From Chitinophagales bacterium (GTDB lineage: Bacteria; Bacteroidota; Bacteroidia; Chitinophagales; Chitinophagaceae), in the NCBI GenBank assembly GCA_026936105.1, contig JAIXKI010000023.1, positions 1-35,483 on the forward strand: a stretch of DNA of 35,483 nt. The letters are read 5' to 3'. Under the pieces are notes generated by a model that was given only the letters and a program-made list of their open reading frames with translations, was not told the DNA's origin and searched no databases. The translations under genes were made by a program, and so were the position numbers. This document shows, piece by piece, positions 8,743 through 15,178 of this stretch. Positions within the stretch are counted from its first letter, which is position 1; every line of letters begins with the position of its first letter.

Positions 8743-9918
8743 TCAACCTTTTATAGTTGCTGCTTTTTGCAAGACAGATCGCCTTTGCAAAACGATCCAA
8801 AGAACGATTCCGGAAAGGAATAAAAGTGAGGAAATAAGCTCTGCCTGAGTTGGATGTAGTCCAAAAATATCCATTCTCACATTTACCCTTATCGTCTCAA
8901 TCAGGAACCGCTCGATACCATTCAGCACCAGGTAGAATGCAAATAAGGTTCCCGGTATTTTAAACTTTTTTCTCAATGACCAAATTACGGCAAATAAGAT
9001 CAGGCAGGCAACAGTTTCATAAAATGCCGTGGGATAAACCCCATGTTCCAATTGAAAACAATATTTGGGATCATCACATCCCGGTATTTTTATTCCGGCT
9101 TCATTCACGTTGTGCGGAAAAGTGTAAGACCACATCCAGTCAGGTAACCAGCTGAAAGGTTTGGGTTTATTGTTTACAATTCCCCAGTCACCATCACCGG
9201 CGACCTGACATCCGATACGACCAACCGCATAGGCCAACATCAATGCAGGTGCTGCCGCATCATTCAAGTGCCAGAAACCGATCTTGTGTTTTTTGGCATA
9301 CCACCAAATAGCCAGCGCTGCACATATCAGCCCTCCATAGAAAGTAAGGCCTGCTCTTGAGAAAATGAAATCAGACGGGTGTTTCAGAAACTCACCCCAG
9401 TTCTCAAAAATGTCGAAGAGCTTTGCTCCCAAGAGCCCAAATACAAGAGCAATGATCACGATCTCTCCTACCCTGTCCTGAGGCCATATTCTGATCTTTC
9501 TCTGCTCCGGCTTTGGTAGCTTTTGTTTGTTCTTATCCCACCATTTCAATCCGGCAAATAAAAGACCCAGGCCGATACCGGCCGGCCAGCTTCCCATGGG
9601 TGAGAAGATGAAGGCCTGCGGGTCTTCTGTAGCAGCTTTGCTCATTAGAAACAAAGCCAGAATCTTGTAGCCGAACAGGAAGCCGAATAAAAAGTTGAGC
9701 AATAACTGGCTAATGGTAGCAGGCTGCCCTACCATAACCATCATTTCGGTTGGCTGAAGCAACCCCTGTTTACTTTTCCTTCTTAATTCAGCCGCCAATA
9801 CAATGGCTGCAAGAATGAAAGCGATAGCAACAAAAAATCCAAAGGAGTTTACGAAGCGAAGGAATTTCCAATCAACTCCAAACAGATCTTTGAAAGCATA
9901 ATAGAGATTTGGATACAT
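8743..9918 (-). CDS. lgt: Prolipoprotein diacylglyceryl transferase
   Basis: Integral inner-membrane enzyme that transfers diacylglycerol from phosphatidylglycerol to the lipobox cysteine of prelipoproteins, the first step of lipoprotein maturation. 391 residues, longer than the roughly 290 of E. coli Lgt, which is normal for Bacteroidota. About seven membrane segments are visible. The family signature is present as AYAVGRIGCQVAGDGDWG near residue 230, with the conserved GR of the active site, and a second conserved segment NGIERFLIETIRVN near residue 340 carries the other family arginine. Its likely substrates in this window include the adaptor, DUF4249 and Tyr-rich lipoproteins. It starts 108 nt behind the bacilliredoxin gene on the same strand, so co-transcription is possible but not shown. 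Confidence 0.93.
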   Translation of the reverse strand: MYPNLYYAFKDLFGVDWKFLRFVNSFGFFVAIAFILAAIVLAAELRRKSKQGLLQPTEMMVMVGQPATISQLLLNFLFGFLFGYKILALFLMSKAATEDPQAFIFSPMGSWPAGIGLGLLFAGLKWWDKNKQKLPKPEQRKIRIWPQDRVGEIVIIALVFGLLGAKLFDIFENWGEFLKHPSDFIFSRAGLTFYGGLICAALAIWWYAKKHKIGFWHLNDAAAPALMLAYAVGRIGCQVAGDGDWGIVNNKPKPFSWLPDWMWSYTFPHNVNEAGIKIPGCDDPKYCFQLEHGVYPTAFYETVACLILFAVIWSLRKKFKIPGTLFAFYLVLNGIERFLIETIRVNVRMDIFGLHPTQAELISSLLFLSGIVLWIVLQRRSVLQKAATIKG

Positions 9919-10026
9919 GCTGTCAGCCGGTTGTTTGTTTTATATTAAAACGAATATACAACTGAATTGATAGTATTTTAAAAATGAATCCGGTTTTGTA
10001 AGCGATATGATCCAATCCTTAAAATA

Positions 10027-10443
10027 TTAATTGCAATGCTGTTCAAATACATGGATCAGATTGCGTGCTATTGCCTGAGCGGGCATACCCTCCATTTCAT
10101 GACGTTCTATAAAATGTACCAGCTTTCCATCCTTGAACAATGCTATGGACGGAGAAGAAGGAGGATAAGGCAACAGATGCTGGCGCAAAGCCTGAACTGC
10201 ATCAATATCAAAACCGGCAAAACTGGTAGTCAGGTGATCGGGCCTTGTGGTAGCATGAGTAATAGCCAGGATTACTCCGGGACGTGCCGTGCCTGCAGCA
10301 CAACCGCAAACTGAATTGATCATCACCAAAGTAGTTCCTTTTTTTGCCAATTGGATTTCTACATCTTCCGGCGTTAGGAGTTCAGAAAAGCCTATATCAG
10401 TCAGCTCTTCCTTCATGGGTATTACAAACTCTTCAGGATACAT
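10027..10443 (-). CDS. Bacilliredoxin (BrxA/BrxB, YphP/YqiW family)
   Basis: Thioredoxin-fold protein of 138 residues. In Firmicutes this family removes bacillithiol from S-bacillithiolated proteins; many Bacteroidota also carry it. The family's CGC redox motif is at residues 46-48 (MINSVCGCAAGTARPGV), and the DIDAVQALRQHL, PPSSPSIALFKDGKLVHFIERHEMEG and FEQHC-type C-terminal segments match the family. I chose the ATG at 10443 (MYPEEFVIP) over an in-frame TTG at 10470 because homologues begin MYPEE and because a -7 promoter element overlaps the TTG. Whether this organism makes bacillithiol cannot be told from the window. Confidence 0.92.
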   Translation of the reverse strand: MYPEEFVIPMKEELTDIGFSELLTPEDVEIQLAKKGTTLVMINSVCGCAAGTARPGVILAITHATTRPDHLTTSFAGFDIDAVQALRQHLLPYPPSSPSIALFKDGKLVHFIERHEMEGMPAQAIARNLIHVFEQHCN

Positions 10444-10467
10444 ATTTGTTAGTTTTTGAAATGAGAG

Positions 10468-10502
10468 CAAATTTAAAAGAAAAAATTTGTCAGCCCTCCA
10501 AA
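10468..10502 (-). promoter_or_regulatory. Bacteroidota-type promoter for the bacilliredoxin gene
   Basis: On the minus strand TTTG (10502-10499) is followed after 23 nt by TAAATTTG (10475-10468). The spacing is slightly long against the usual 19-21. Transcription would begin about 20 nt before the ATG at 10443. Confidence 0.5.
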
Positions 10503-10673
10503 ACTATGTCTGCAAAGAAAAACTGTCATAGAATTTTACCTCGTTCGGAAATAATGTCCATTCTGAGCCGGATATTAGTAAGAATTGTCATAAAAAATAG
10601 CCGGAAATATGACGGTACATCTTTTGATTTCCTCTAGTCAGCAAAAAAAATTTTAAACTGAAAACGAATTACT

Positions 10674-11120
10674 ATGACACTTGTAAAATTTAACAGAAAG
10701 CCATTTGACAAAAGCTTTAACAGCTTATTTGAAGACTTTTTCTCAGATTTTCCCGTCTTATACAAGAATGATCTGGGTGATCCTATATGGAAAGGAATCG
10801 CACCGGTTAACATAAAAGAGACCGGAAAAGAATATAGCCTTGAAGTGGCTGCTCCAGGATTTGAGAAGACTGATTTTAAAGTGAACCTGGACCATGATAT
10901 CCTGACCATTTCGGCTGAAAGGAAAAGTGAAACAAAAACAGAGGATGAAAAACAGATCAGAAAAGAGTTTGATTATCGTTCTTTTAAAAGATCTTTTACA
11001 CTGGACGAGAACATTGATGCCAACCACATTGAAGCAAACTATGTAAACGGGATCTTAACATTAAATCTTCCCAAGAAAGTGGAAGTCAAACAGGAAACAA
11101 AAGAAATTAGTATCAAATAA
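10674..11120 (+). CDS. Small heat-shock protein, Hsp20/alpha-crystallin family
   Basis: ATP-independent cytoplasmic holdase chaperone that binds unfolding proteins; 148 residues, normal length. The alpha-crystallin domain is at about residues 42-140, starting at PVNIKETGKEYSLEVAAPGF. It contains DHDILTISAERKSE, the RSFKRSFTLDENID strand pair, and the family motif NGILTLNLPK (the GxLxxxLPK consensus) near residue 127. The tail ends KEISIK. The N-terminal arm is short and Phe-rich (SFNSLFEDFFSDFPVLY), typical of bacterial class A sHsps. It has its own terminator. The upstream region of 230 nt has no clear TAnnTTTG promoter but contains an imperfect duplicated block, reported separately. Confidence 0.94.
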   Translation: MTLVKFNRKPFDKSFNSLFEDFFSDFPVLYKNDLGDPIWKGIAPVNIKETGKEYSLEVAAPGFEKTDFKVNLDHDILTISAERKSETKTEDEKQIRKEFDYRSFKRSFTLDENIDANHIEANYVNGILTLNLPKKVEVKQETKEISIK

Positions 11121-11153
11121 ATCTTTCTCATAAGCAGTTGGTTTTGGTTTACA

Positions 11154-11182
11154 CCCTATCGTTTCTACGATGGGGTTTTTAA
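11154..11182 (+). terminator. Terminator after the hsp20 gene
   Basis: ACCCTATCG (11154-11162), a six-base loop and CGATGGGGT (11169-11177) form a nine-pair stem with one T-G pair, followed by a T-run (TTTTTAATTATT). It lies 34 nt after the hsp20 stop and abuts the end of the convergent gene. Confidence 0.8.
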
Positions 11183-11635
11183 TTATTGGCATCCCTGTTT
11201 TCTCCTGGTATCTATAATATATTGAATCTTCCATCCATCATTAAAACGAACTACCTGAAAGGAATCCATACCGCAATGACTAAATTGACCGTTATAATAA
11301 AAAGTATAAGGCGCCCAAACCATTGCCAAAGGTCCTTCGATTTTAATAGTTTCAAAACTGACCCGTTCATCGGCAGATCCTTCCGGGAGTTTACTGACAG
11401 ATTCAATAAAATCATTAACGCTTTCATGGGAAACAACAAGGTTCCCTGTTTTATCATAGGTTATGGTTTGAAAAACAGTATTATCGCTAAAACACATCCT
11501 TAAGGTTTCTGCATCTGAGCCTTTCATCGCTATAAACATTTTATTTATCACTGCTTTGACTGAATCTTCAGCAGTCTGCGATTTTCCGTACAACGAAACC
11601 AGTGTTGCTGTTAATAATATCAGAAAACGTTTCAT
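11183..11635 (-). CDS. Secreted NTF2-like (SnoaL/DUF4440-type) protein
   Basis: 150-residue protein with a clear signal peptide (MKRFLILLTATLVSLYGKSQ). The mature part has the NTF2-fold pattern: an N-terminal helix (EDSVKAVINKMFIAMKGSDAE), then TLRMCFSDNTVFQTI, a middle ESVNDFIESVSKLPEG helix, and C-terminal strands GPLAMVWAPYTFYYNGQ and DSFQVVRFNDGWKIQYIIDT. The FxDG(W)KI pattern near the end is typical of Bacteroidota proteins annotated as nuclear transport factor 2 family. No catalytic role can be assigned. It is convergent with the hsp20 gene and probably a single-gene unit. Confidence 0.85.
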   Translation of the reverse strand: MKRFLILLTATLVSLYGKSQTAEDSVKAVINKMFIAMKGSDAETLRMCFSDNTVFQTITYDKTGNLVVSHESVNDFIESVSKLPEGSADERVSFETIKIEGPLAMVWAPYTFYYNGQFSHCGMDSFQVVRFNDGWKIQYIIDTRRKQGCQ

Positions 11636-11697
11636 ATCAGAAGTATTTAGGATTTTACGGCAAGTGAATTGAACATCTAAATATAAAACTATAGATC

Positions 11698-12030
11698 ATG
11701 ATTAAATTTAAATTTATATCAATGGCATTAGTAACGATTGCCGTAGCAATATCAACCATCAGTTGCAGCCCGGGGCGCAATTACTATTACGAACGATACC
11801 CTTCCACACGCAATTCAGTTTCACTGATCATCAGTTCCCGTCCCGGATTGATAATAAACCGTTATCCTGATGGCCGTTATTACTATAGAAGCCCCGAAGG
11901 TTATTATTATTGGAGAGGAACAGATAACAGATATTATCTGGACAAAAAATTTATCAGAAAAAACCATTATAGTCAAAATGAATACCGGGAATGGAGAAGT
12001 AATGGGAAAAGATTTAATAGAAGGCATTGA
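11698..12030 (+). CDS. Small Tyr/Arg-rich lipoprotein, unknown function
   Basis: 110 residues. The signal peptide ends in a lipobox TISC (Cys23), so the product should be lipid-anchored. The mature part is unusually rich in Tyr and Arg (NYYYERYP, DGRYYYRSPEGYYYWRG, DNRYYLDKKF) and strongly basic towards the C-terminus. No domain is recognised. Similar short YYY-rich lipoproteins occur in other Bacteroidota. The reading frame is convincing because of the signal peptide and because nothing else occupies this stretch. It is divergent from the NTF2-like gene, with 62 nt between their starts, and no TAnnTTTG promoter is seen there. Confidence 0.75.
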   Translation: MIKFKFISMALVTIAVAISTISCSPGRNYYYERYPSTRNSVSLIISSRPGLIINRYPDGRYYYRSPEGYYYWRGTDNRYYLDKKFIRKNHYSQNEYREWRSNGKRFNRRH

Positions 12031-12108
12031 AAGAAATTAATCCTTCTGTTCCGGTAAATCCGTCTGGAAATCCTGATCTTGCAATTACGATCTGCAAAGG
12101 GGTTTTTA

Positions 12109-13524
12109 TTATTTATACCCGAGAATTTTCAACATGCTTTGTGCAGACTGTTGTTTGGCATAAACCCAGTCGGTCAATTTTCCGTTTTTGTCGTAATCCA
12201 CTATAATATGCTTGGGTGATGGTATGAGACAATGTTTAATGCCTCCATATCCGCTGATCTGATCCTGGTAAGCACCGGTATGAAAAAATCCGACATATAA
12301 GGGTTCGCCACCATTAAATTTTGGAAGGAACACTTCATTGATATGTTCTTCGGAGTCATAATAGTCATGGCTGTCACAGGTAATGCCGCCTAAAACCACC
12401 CTTTGATATTCATTATTCCATTTATTGATGGGCAAAAGTAAAAACTTCTCTCCTATACCCCATGTATCCGGAAGCGTAGTGATGAAAGAAGAATCTATCA
12501 TATACCATATCTCTCTTTCATTTTGCACCTTTTGGCCGATAACACTGTAAATATGAGCCATGCTCTCTCCCACAGTGTAGCTTCCAAATTCCGTGAAGAT
12601 ATTGGGTACAGGAACTTTTGCTTTCTTACAAGCTACTTTGATATTCCTTACGATCTCATTGATCATAAACTGGTAGTTGTAATTGAATCCCAAAGAATGT
12701 TTGATCGGGAATCCGCCGCCGATATTGATCGAATCCAACTCGGGGCAGATCTTTTTCAGCTGGCAATACAGGTTTATGATCTTATTTAATTCACTCCAAT
12801 AATATATATCATCCTTGATCCCTTTATTCAGAAAAATATGCAGCATCTTCAATTGGAATTTGCTTTCATACCCTTCAATTCTGTCCACGTAAAATTCCAG
12901 GATATCTTTGGCACGGATCCCGAGCCTTGAAGTATAAAAGGGAAAAGTAGGTTCTTCTTCTGCAGCTACACGTATTCCTAATTTGAAAGGAACCTTCACA
13001 GTTTTTGCATATTCTTTAAGTTCTTCCTTATTGTCCAGCACAGGTATCACATTTTGAAACCCTGAATTGATCAATCCGGCAATGCGTCGGATATATCCTT
13101 TCTGTTTAAACCCGTTGCAAATGATATGTATGTCTTTGGAGATCTTTTTCTTTTCATAGAGTTTCCGTATGATCTCAATATCGTACGCATAAGAAGTTTC
13201 AAGATTAATATCATGCTTCAGAGCTTCTTCCACTACAAAAGAAAAATGGGAGCTTTTGGTACAATAGCAATAAAAATATTTCCCTTCATACTTGTATCTT
13301 TTAAAGGCTGTGGCAAACATCTGCTTCGCCTTTTTAATCTGTTTCCCGATTTTGGGAAGATAACTCAACTTAAGGGGAGTTCCATATTTTTCGACAAGCG
13401 TTTTGATATCAATACCATTGAACCAAAGACTGTGGTCATGAACTTCCAAACCTTCCTGGGGAAAGTTAAATGTCTGATTTACCAGATCCTGATAAGTGTT
13501 GGTGACAATATGATCTGCGGGCAT
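12109..13524 (-). CDS. speA: Arginine decarboxylase (fold-III PLP enzyme, Bacteroidota type)
   Basis: PLP-dependent decarboxylase with an alanine-racemase-like barrel, expected to convert arginine to agmatine for polyamine synthesis; 471 residues from the ATG at 13524. The PLP-binding lysine is Lys90 in YCYCTKSSHF, the phosphate-binding loop is INIGGGFP, and the catalytic cysteine lies in ITCDSHDYYD near the C-terminal domain. It is much shorter than E. coli SpeA and belongs to the roughly 460-480-residue group common in Bacteroidota. Substrate choice (arginine rather than diaminopimelate or ornithine) rests on resemblance to that group. A GTG at 13551 would add nine residues, but a promoter -7 element covers that GTG, so I prefer the ATG. 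No speB-like gene is nearby. Confidence 0.85.
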   Translation of the reverse strand: MPADHIVTNTYQDLVNQTFNFPQEGLEVHDHSLWFNGIDIKTLVEKYGTPLKLSYLPKIGKQIKKAKQMFATAFKRYKYEGKYFYCYCTKSSHFSFVVEEALKHDINLETSYAYDIEIIRKLYEKKKISKDIHIICNGFKQKGYIRRIAGLINSGFQNVIPVLDNKEELKEYAKTVKVPFKLGIRVAAEEEPTFPFYTSRLGIRAKDILEFYVDRIEGYESKFQLKMLHIFLNKGIKDDIYYWSELNKIINLYCQLKKICPELDSINIGGGFPIKHSLGFNYNYQFMINEIVRNIKVACKKAKVPVPNIFTEFGSYTVGESMAHIYSVIGQKVQNEREIWYMIDSSFITTLPDTWGIGEKFLLLPINKWNNEYQRVVLGGITCDSHDYYDSEEHINEVFLPKFNGGEPLYVGFFHTGAYQDQISGYGGIKHCLIPSPKHIIVDYDKNGKLTDWVYAKQQSAQSMLKILGYK

Positions 13525-13550
13525 TTCTTCCAAATGATTTTTATCGGACA

Positions 13551-13583
13551 CAAATGTAATGTGTTTGATATTTCATATACAAA
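13551..13583 (-). promoter_or_regulatory. Bacteroidota-type promoter for arginine decarboxylase
   Basis: Minus strand: TTTG (13583-13580), 21 nt, TACATTTG (13558-13551). Spacing and both boxes fit the phylum consensus. Transcription should begin near 13545, giving a leader of about 20 nt to the ATG at 13524 and excluding the upstream GTG. Confidence 0.6.
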
Positions 13584-13651
13584 ATTTTTGCTTCCCGGGT
13601 AACTTATCTTTTAAACTTTTATCATCTGACCCGCCGCTCAGCCAAACTAAG

Positions 13652-13678
13652 GTTAAGCACCGTTAAGTGGCAGTTAAG
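13652..13678 (+). promoter_or_regulatory. Three helically phased GTTAAG repeats
   Basis: GTTAAG occurs at 13652-13657, 13662-13667 and 13673-13678, that is at 10- and 11-bp intervals on one face of the helix, about 85 nt upstream of the PepSY-like gene. Candidate operator for a dimeric or oligomeric regulator. Confidence 0.45.
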
Positions 13679-13761
13679 GGTGTTTATTGGTGCAATAGTA
13701 TTCCTGCTTCTTCGTCATAAAATGGAAATCTGATTTTTAAACCTTTAAAAAAAATCAAACC

Positions 13762-14310
13762 ATGAAAAAGATAATTCTTGCGATTCAAATAGCATTTGTA
13801 TCAGCCTTACTGGTACCTGCTTATGCAGGCAGCAATTTCATCTCCGGTCATAAAAAAATGAATAAGAGGGACACTGATAAAGCTCTGCATCAAAGAAATG
13901 AAAATTGGGTAAACTACCAGACAGCCCAGCAATTTTCACTGGACTTTCCCAATGCAAAAAACGTAAGCTGGTTTGAGGGCGATTTCGCAGAAGCCACTTT
14001 CCAAAATGGTAATATTATTCAGACTGCTTATTATGACAATGACAACAGTCTGATCGGTACTACACAGATAGTTCCTAATTCAACTCTATCTCAAAAGACA
14101 TTAAAAGAGATCCAAAAAGACTATCCCGGATATGCCGTTAATAAAGTAATTCTTTTTAAAGACAATGAGAATAATGACACAGGCATGATCATGTATTCAA
14201 CCCCCTTTGATAATCAGAACAGCTATTTTGCTGAAATTGGGAATGGGGCAAAAAATATAGTTCTTCAGATCGGTTTAAGAGGAAATATCTCTTACTTTCA
14301 TGAACTATAA
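13762..14310 (+). CDS. Secreted PepSY-like (DUF2874-type) protein
   Basis: 182 residues with a signal peptide cleaved after about residue 22 (ALLVPAYA-GS). The mature part contains a PepSY-like repeat pattern: AQQFSLDFPNAKNVSWFEGD followed by EATFQNGNIIQTAYYDNDNSLIGTT, then TLKEIQKDYPGYAVNKVILFKD. This phrase order (FPxAxxVxWxxxxxxxxAxFxxxG, then a Tyr-rich strand, then IxxxYPGYxIxxV) is typical of periplasmic PepSY-like proteins of Bacteroidota. The role is unknown; relatives are often controlled by two-component systems, which fits the phased repeats upstream. The gene is alone, with a strong bidirectional terminator behind it. Confidence 0.8.
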   Translation: MKKIILAIQIAFVSALLVPAYAGSNFISGHKKMNKRDTDKALHQRNENWVNYQTAQQFSLDFPNAKNVSWFEGDFAEATFQNGNIIQTAYYDNDNSLIGTTQIVPNSTLSQKTLKEIQKDYPGYAVNKVILFKDNENNDTGMIMYSTPFDNQNSYFAEIGNGAKNIVLQIGLRGNISYFHEL

Positions 14311-14330
14311 TAAGATTTAAACTGGCACAA

Positions 14331-14366
14331 AAAAAATCGCTCCGAAAAAACAGAGCGATTTTTTTT
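14331..14366. terminator. Bidirectional terminator between the PepSY-like gene and rplT
   Basis: AAAAAATCGCTC (14331-14342) and GAGCGATTTTTT (14353-14364) form a 12-pair stem with a 10-nt loop. T-runs follow on both strands, so it can serve the plus-strand PepSY-like gene and the minus-strand rpmI-rplT unit. Confidence 0.9.
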
Positions 14367-14379
14367 ATCATAGTGAAAG

Positions 14380-14724
14380 TTATTTCACTTCGGCTACCAG
14401 GTTTTTAAAGGTTTCCGGGTGATTCATGGCGAGATCTGCCAATACCTTACGATCCAGCTCAATGCCCTTATCCTGTAGTTTTTTAATAAATAAAGAATAG
14501 GTCAACCCTTCTTCCCTGACAGCTGCATTGATACGGGCTATCCAAAGACGCCTGTAATCTCTTTTTTTCTGCTTACGGCCTACATACATGTAGGTCATTC
14601 CTTTTTCAACTACGTTTTTGGCTACCGTTAATACATTTTTTCTTTTACCATAAAATCCCTTTGCCTGCTTTAATATCTTTTTGCGGCGGGATTTACTCGC
14701 AACCGAATTTACTGAACGTGGCAT
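14380..14724 (-). CDS. rplT: 50S ribosomal protein L20
   Basis: Large-subunit protein needed early in 50S assembly; in several bacteria it also represses its own mRNA. 114 residues, normal length. The N-terminal basic tail [19 protein letters not shown] binds 23S rRNA; the globular part contains [20 protein letters not shown], the highly conserved [14 protein letters not shown] and the C-terminal [20 protein letters not shown]. It is 48 nt behind rpmI and ends at a strong terminator. The pair is transcribed from the promoter at 15084-15114. Confidence 0.98.
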   Translation of the reverse strand: MPRSVNSVASKSRRKKILKQAKGFYGKRKNVLTVAKNVVEKGMTYMYVGRKQKKRDYRRLWIARINAAVREEGLTYSLFIKKLQDKGIELDRKVLADLAMNHPETFKNLVAEVK

Positions 14725-14772
14725 ATCTTAATTTTTTTAGATTTAAAAATTGAATTGAATTCCCGCAAGAAT

Positions 14773-14970
14773 TTATTTCAACCTGAGAAGTCGTTTAACA
14801 AAATTCAGATTGGCTTTATCCACCACTCCGGCCTTTCTTAAATTACGTTTGCGTTTCTTGGATTTCTTTGTCAGAATGTGACGTTTGAAACTTTTTTGAT
14901 AAGTGATTTTTCCGGTGCCGGTCACTTTGAAGCGTTTTTTGGCACTGGAGTTTGTTTTTACTTTAGGCAT
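14773..14970 (-). CDS. rpmI: 50S ribosomal protein L35
   Basis: 65-residue, strongly basic large-subunit protein: [20 protein letters not shown], then the core [24 protein letters not shown]. Length and sequence are standard for L35. In most bacteria rpmI directly follows infC; here it is separated from infC by a metalloprotease gene and has its own promoter and structured leader. Confidence 0.98.
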   Translation of the reverse strand: MPKVKTNSSAKKRFKVTGTGKITYQKSFKRHILTKKSKKRKRNLRKAGVVDKANLNFVKRLLRLK

Positions 14971-15078
14971 ATTTCATGCTTTTAAAATTACGCTTTGAGG
15001 CGTCCCCGATCTGCCGGGGTCCTTGTCGGGCCTCTTCAGCAATTTATTCCAGTCAAATAAAAAGAGCTTTTTTGAATG
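14971..15078 (-). promoter_or_regulatory. Structured leader of the rpmI-rplT mRNA
   Basis: The roughly 105-nt leader between the promoter and rpmI folds into two elements on the minus strand. The first is a hairpin of AAGAG/CTCTT (15062-15066 with 15032-15036) and AATAAA/TTTATT (15056-15061 with 15043-15048), with a 6-nt one-sided bulge (15037-15042). The second is an outer stem GCCTC/GAGGC (15030-15034 with 14997-15001) around CCCCG/CGGGG (15015-15019 with 15004-15008). TCGGG at 15026-15030 (plus-strand letters) can pair instead with CCCGA at 15005-15009, which breaks the inner stem. A self-regulating L20 leader is the natural guess, but this is inference. Confidence 0.55.
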
Positions 15079-15083
15079 GGCTG

Positions 15084-15114
15084 CAAAGATAAATGACTAT
15101 CCACTACCTGCAAA
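15084..15114 (-). promoter_or_regulatory. Bacteroidota-type promoter for rpmI-rplT
   Basis: Minus strand: TTTG (15114-15111), exactly 19 nt, TATCTTTG (15091-15084). This matches the phylum consensus TTTG-N19-TAnnTTTG. It lies just behind the terminator of the metalloprotease gene. Confidence 0.8.
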
Positions 15115-15123
15115 GAATATCAT

Positions 15124-15153
15124 AAATAAAAAGAGGCCTTTCAGCCTCCTTTT
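15124..15153 (-). terminator. Terminator after the metalloprotease gene
   Basis: GAGGC/GCCTC stem (15133-15137 with 15144-15148) with flanking A/T pairs across a bulged base and a minus-strand T-run TTTTTATTT. It lies about 30 nt after the stop at 15179. Confidence 0.75.
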
Positions 15154-15178
15154 ATAAAAATCGAGTTAGATATTCTTA

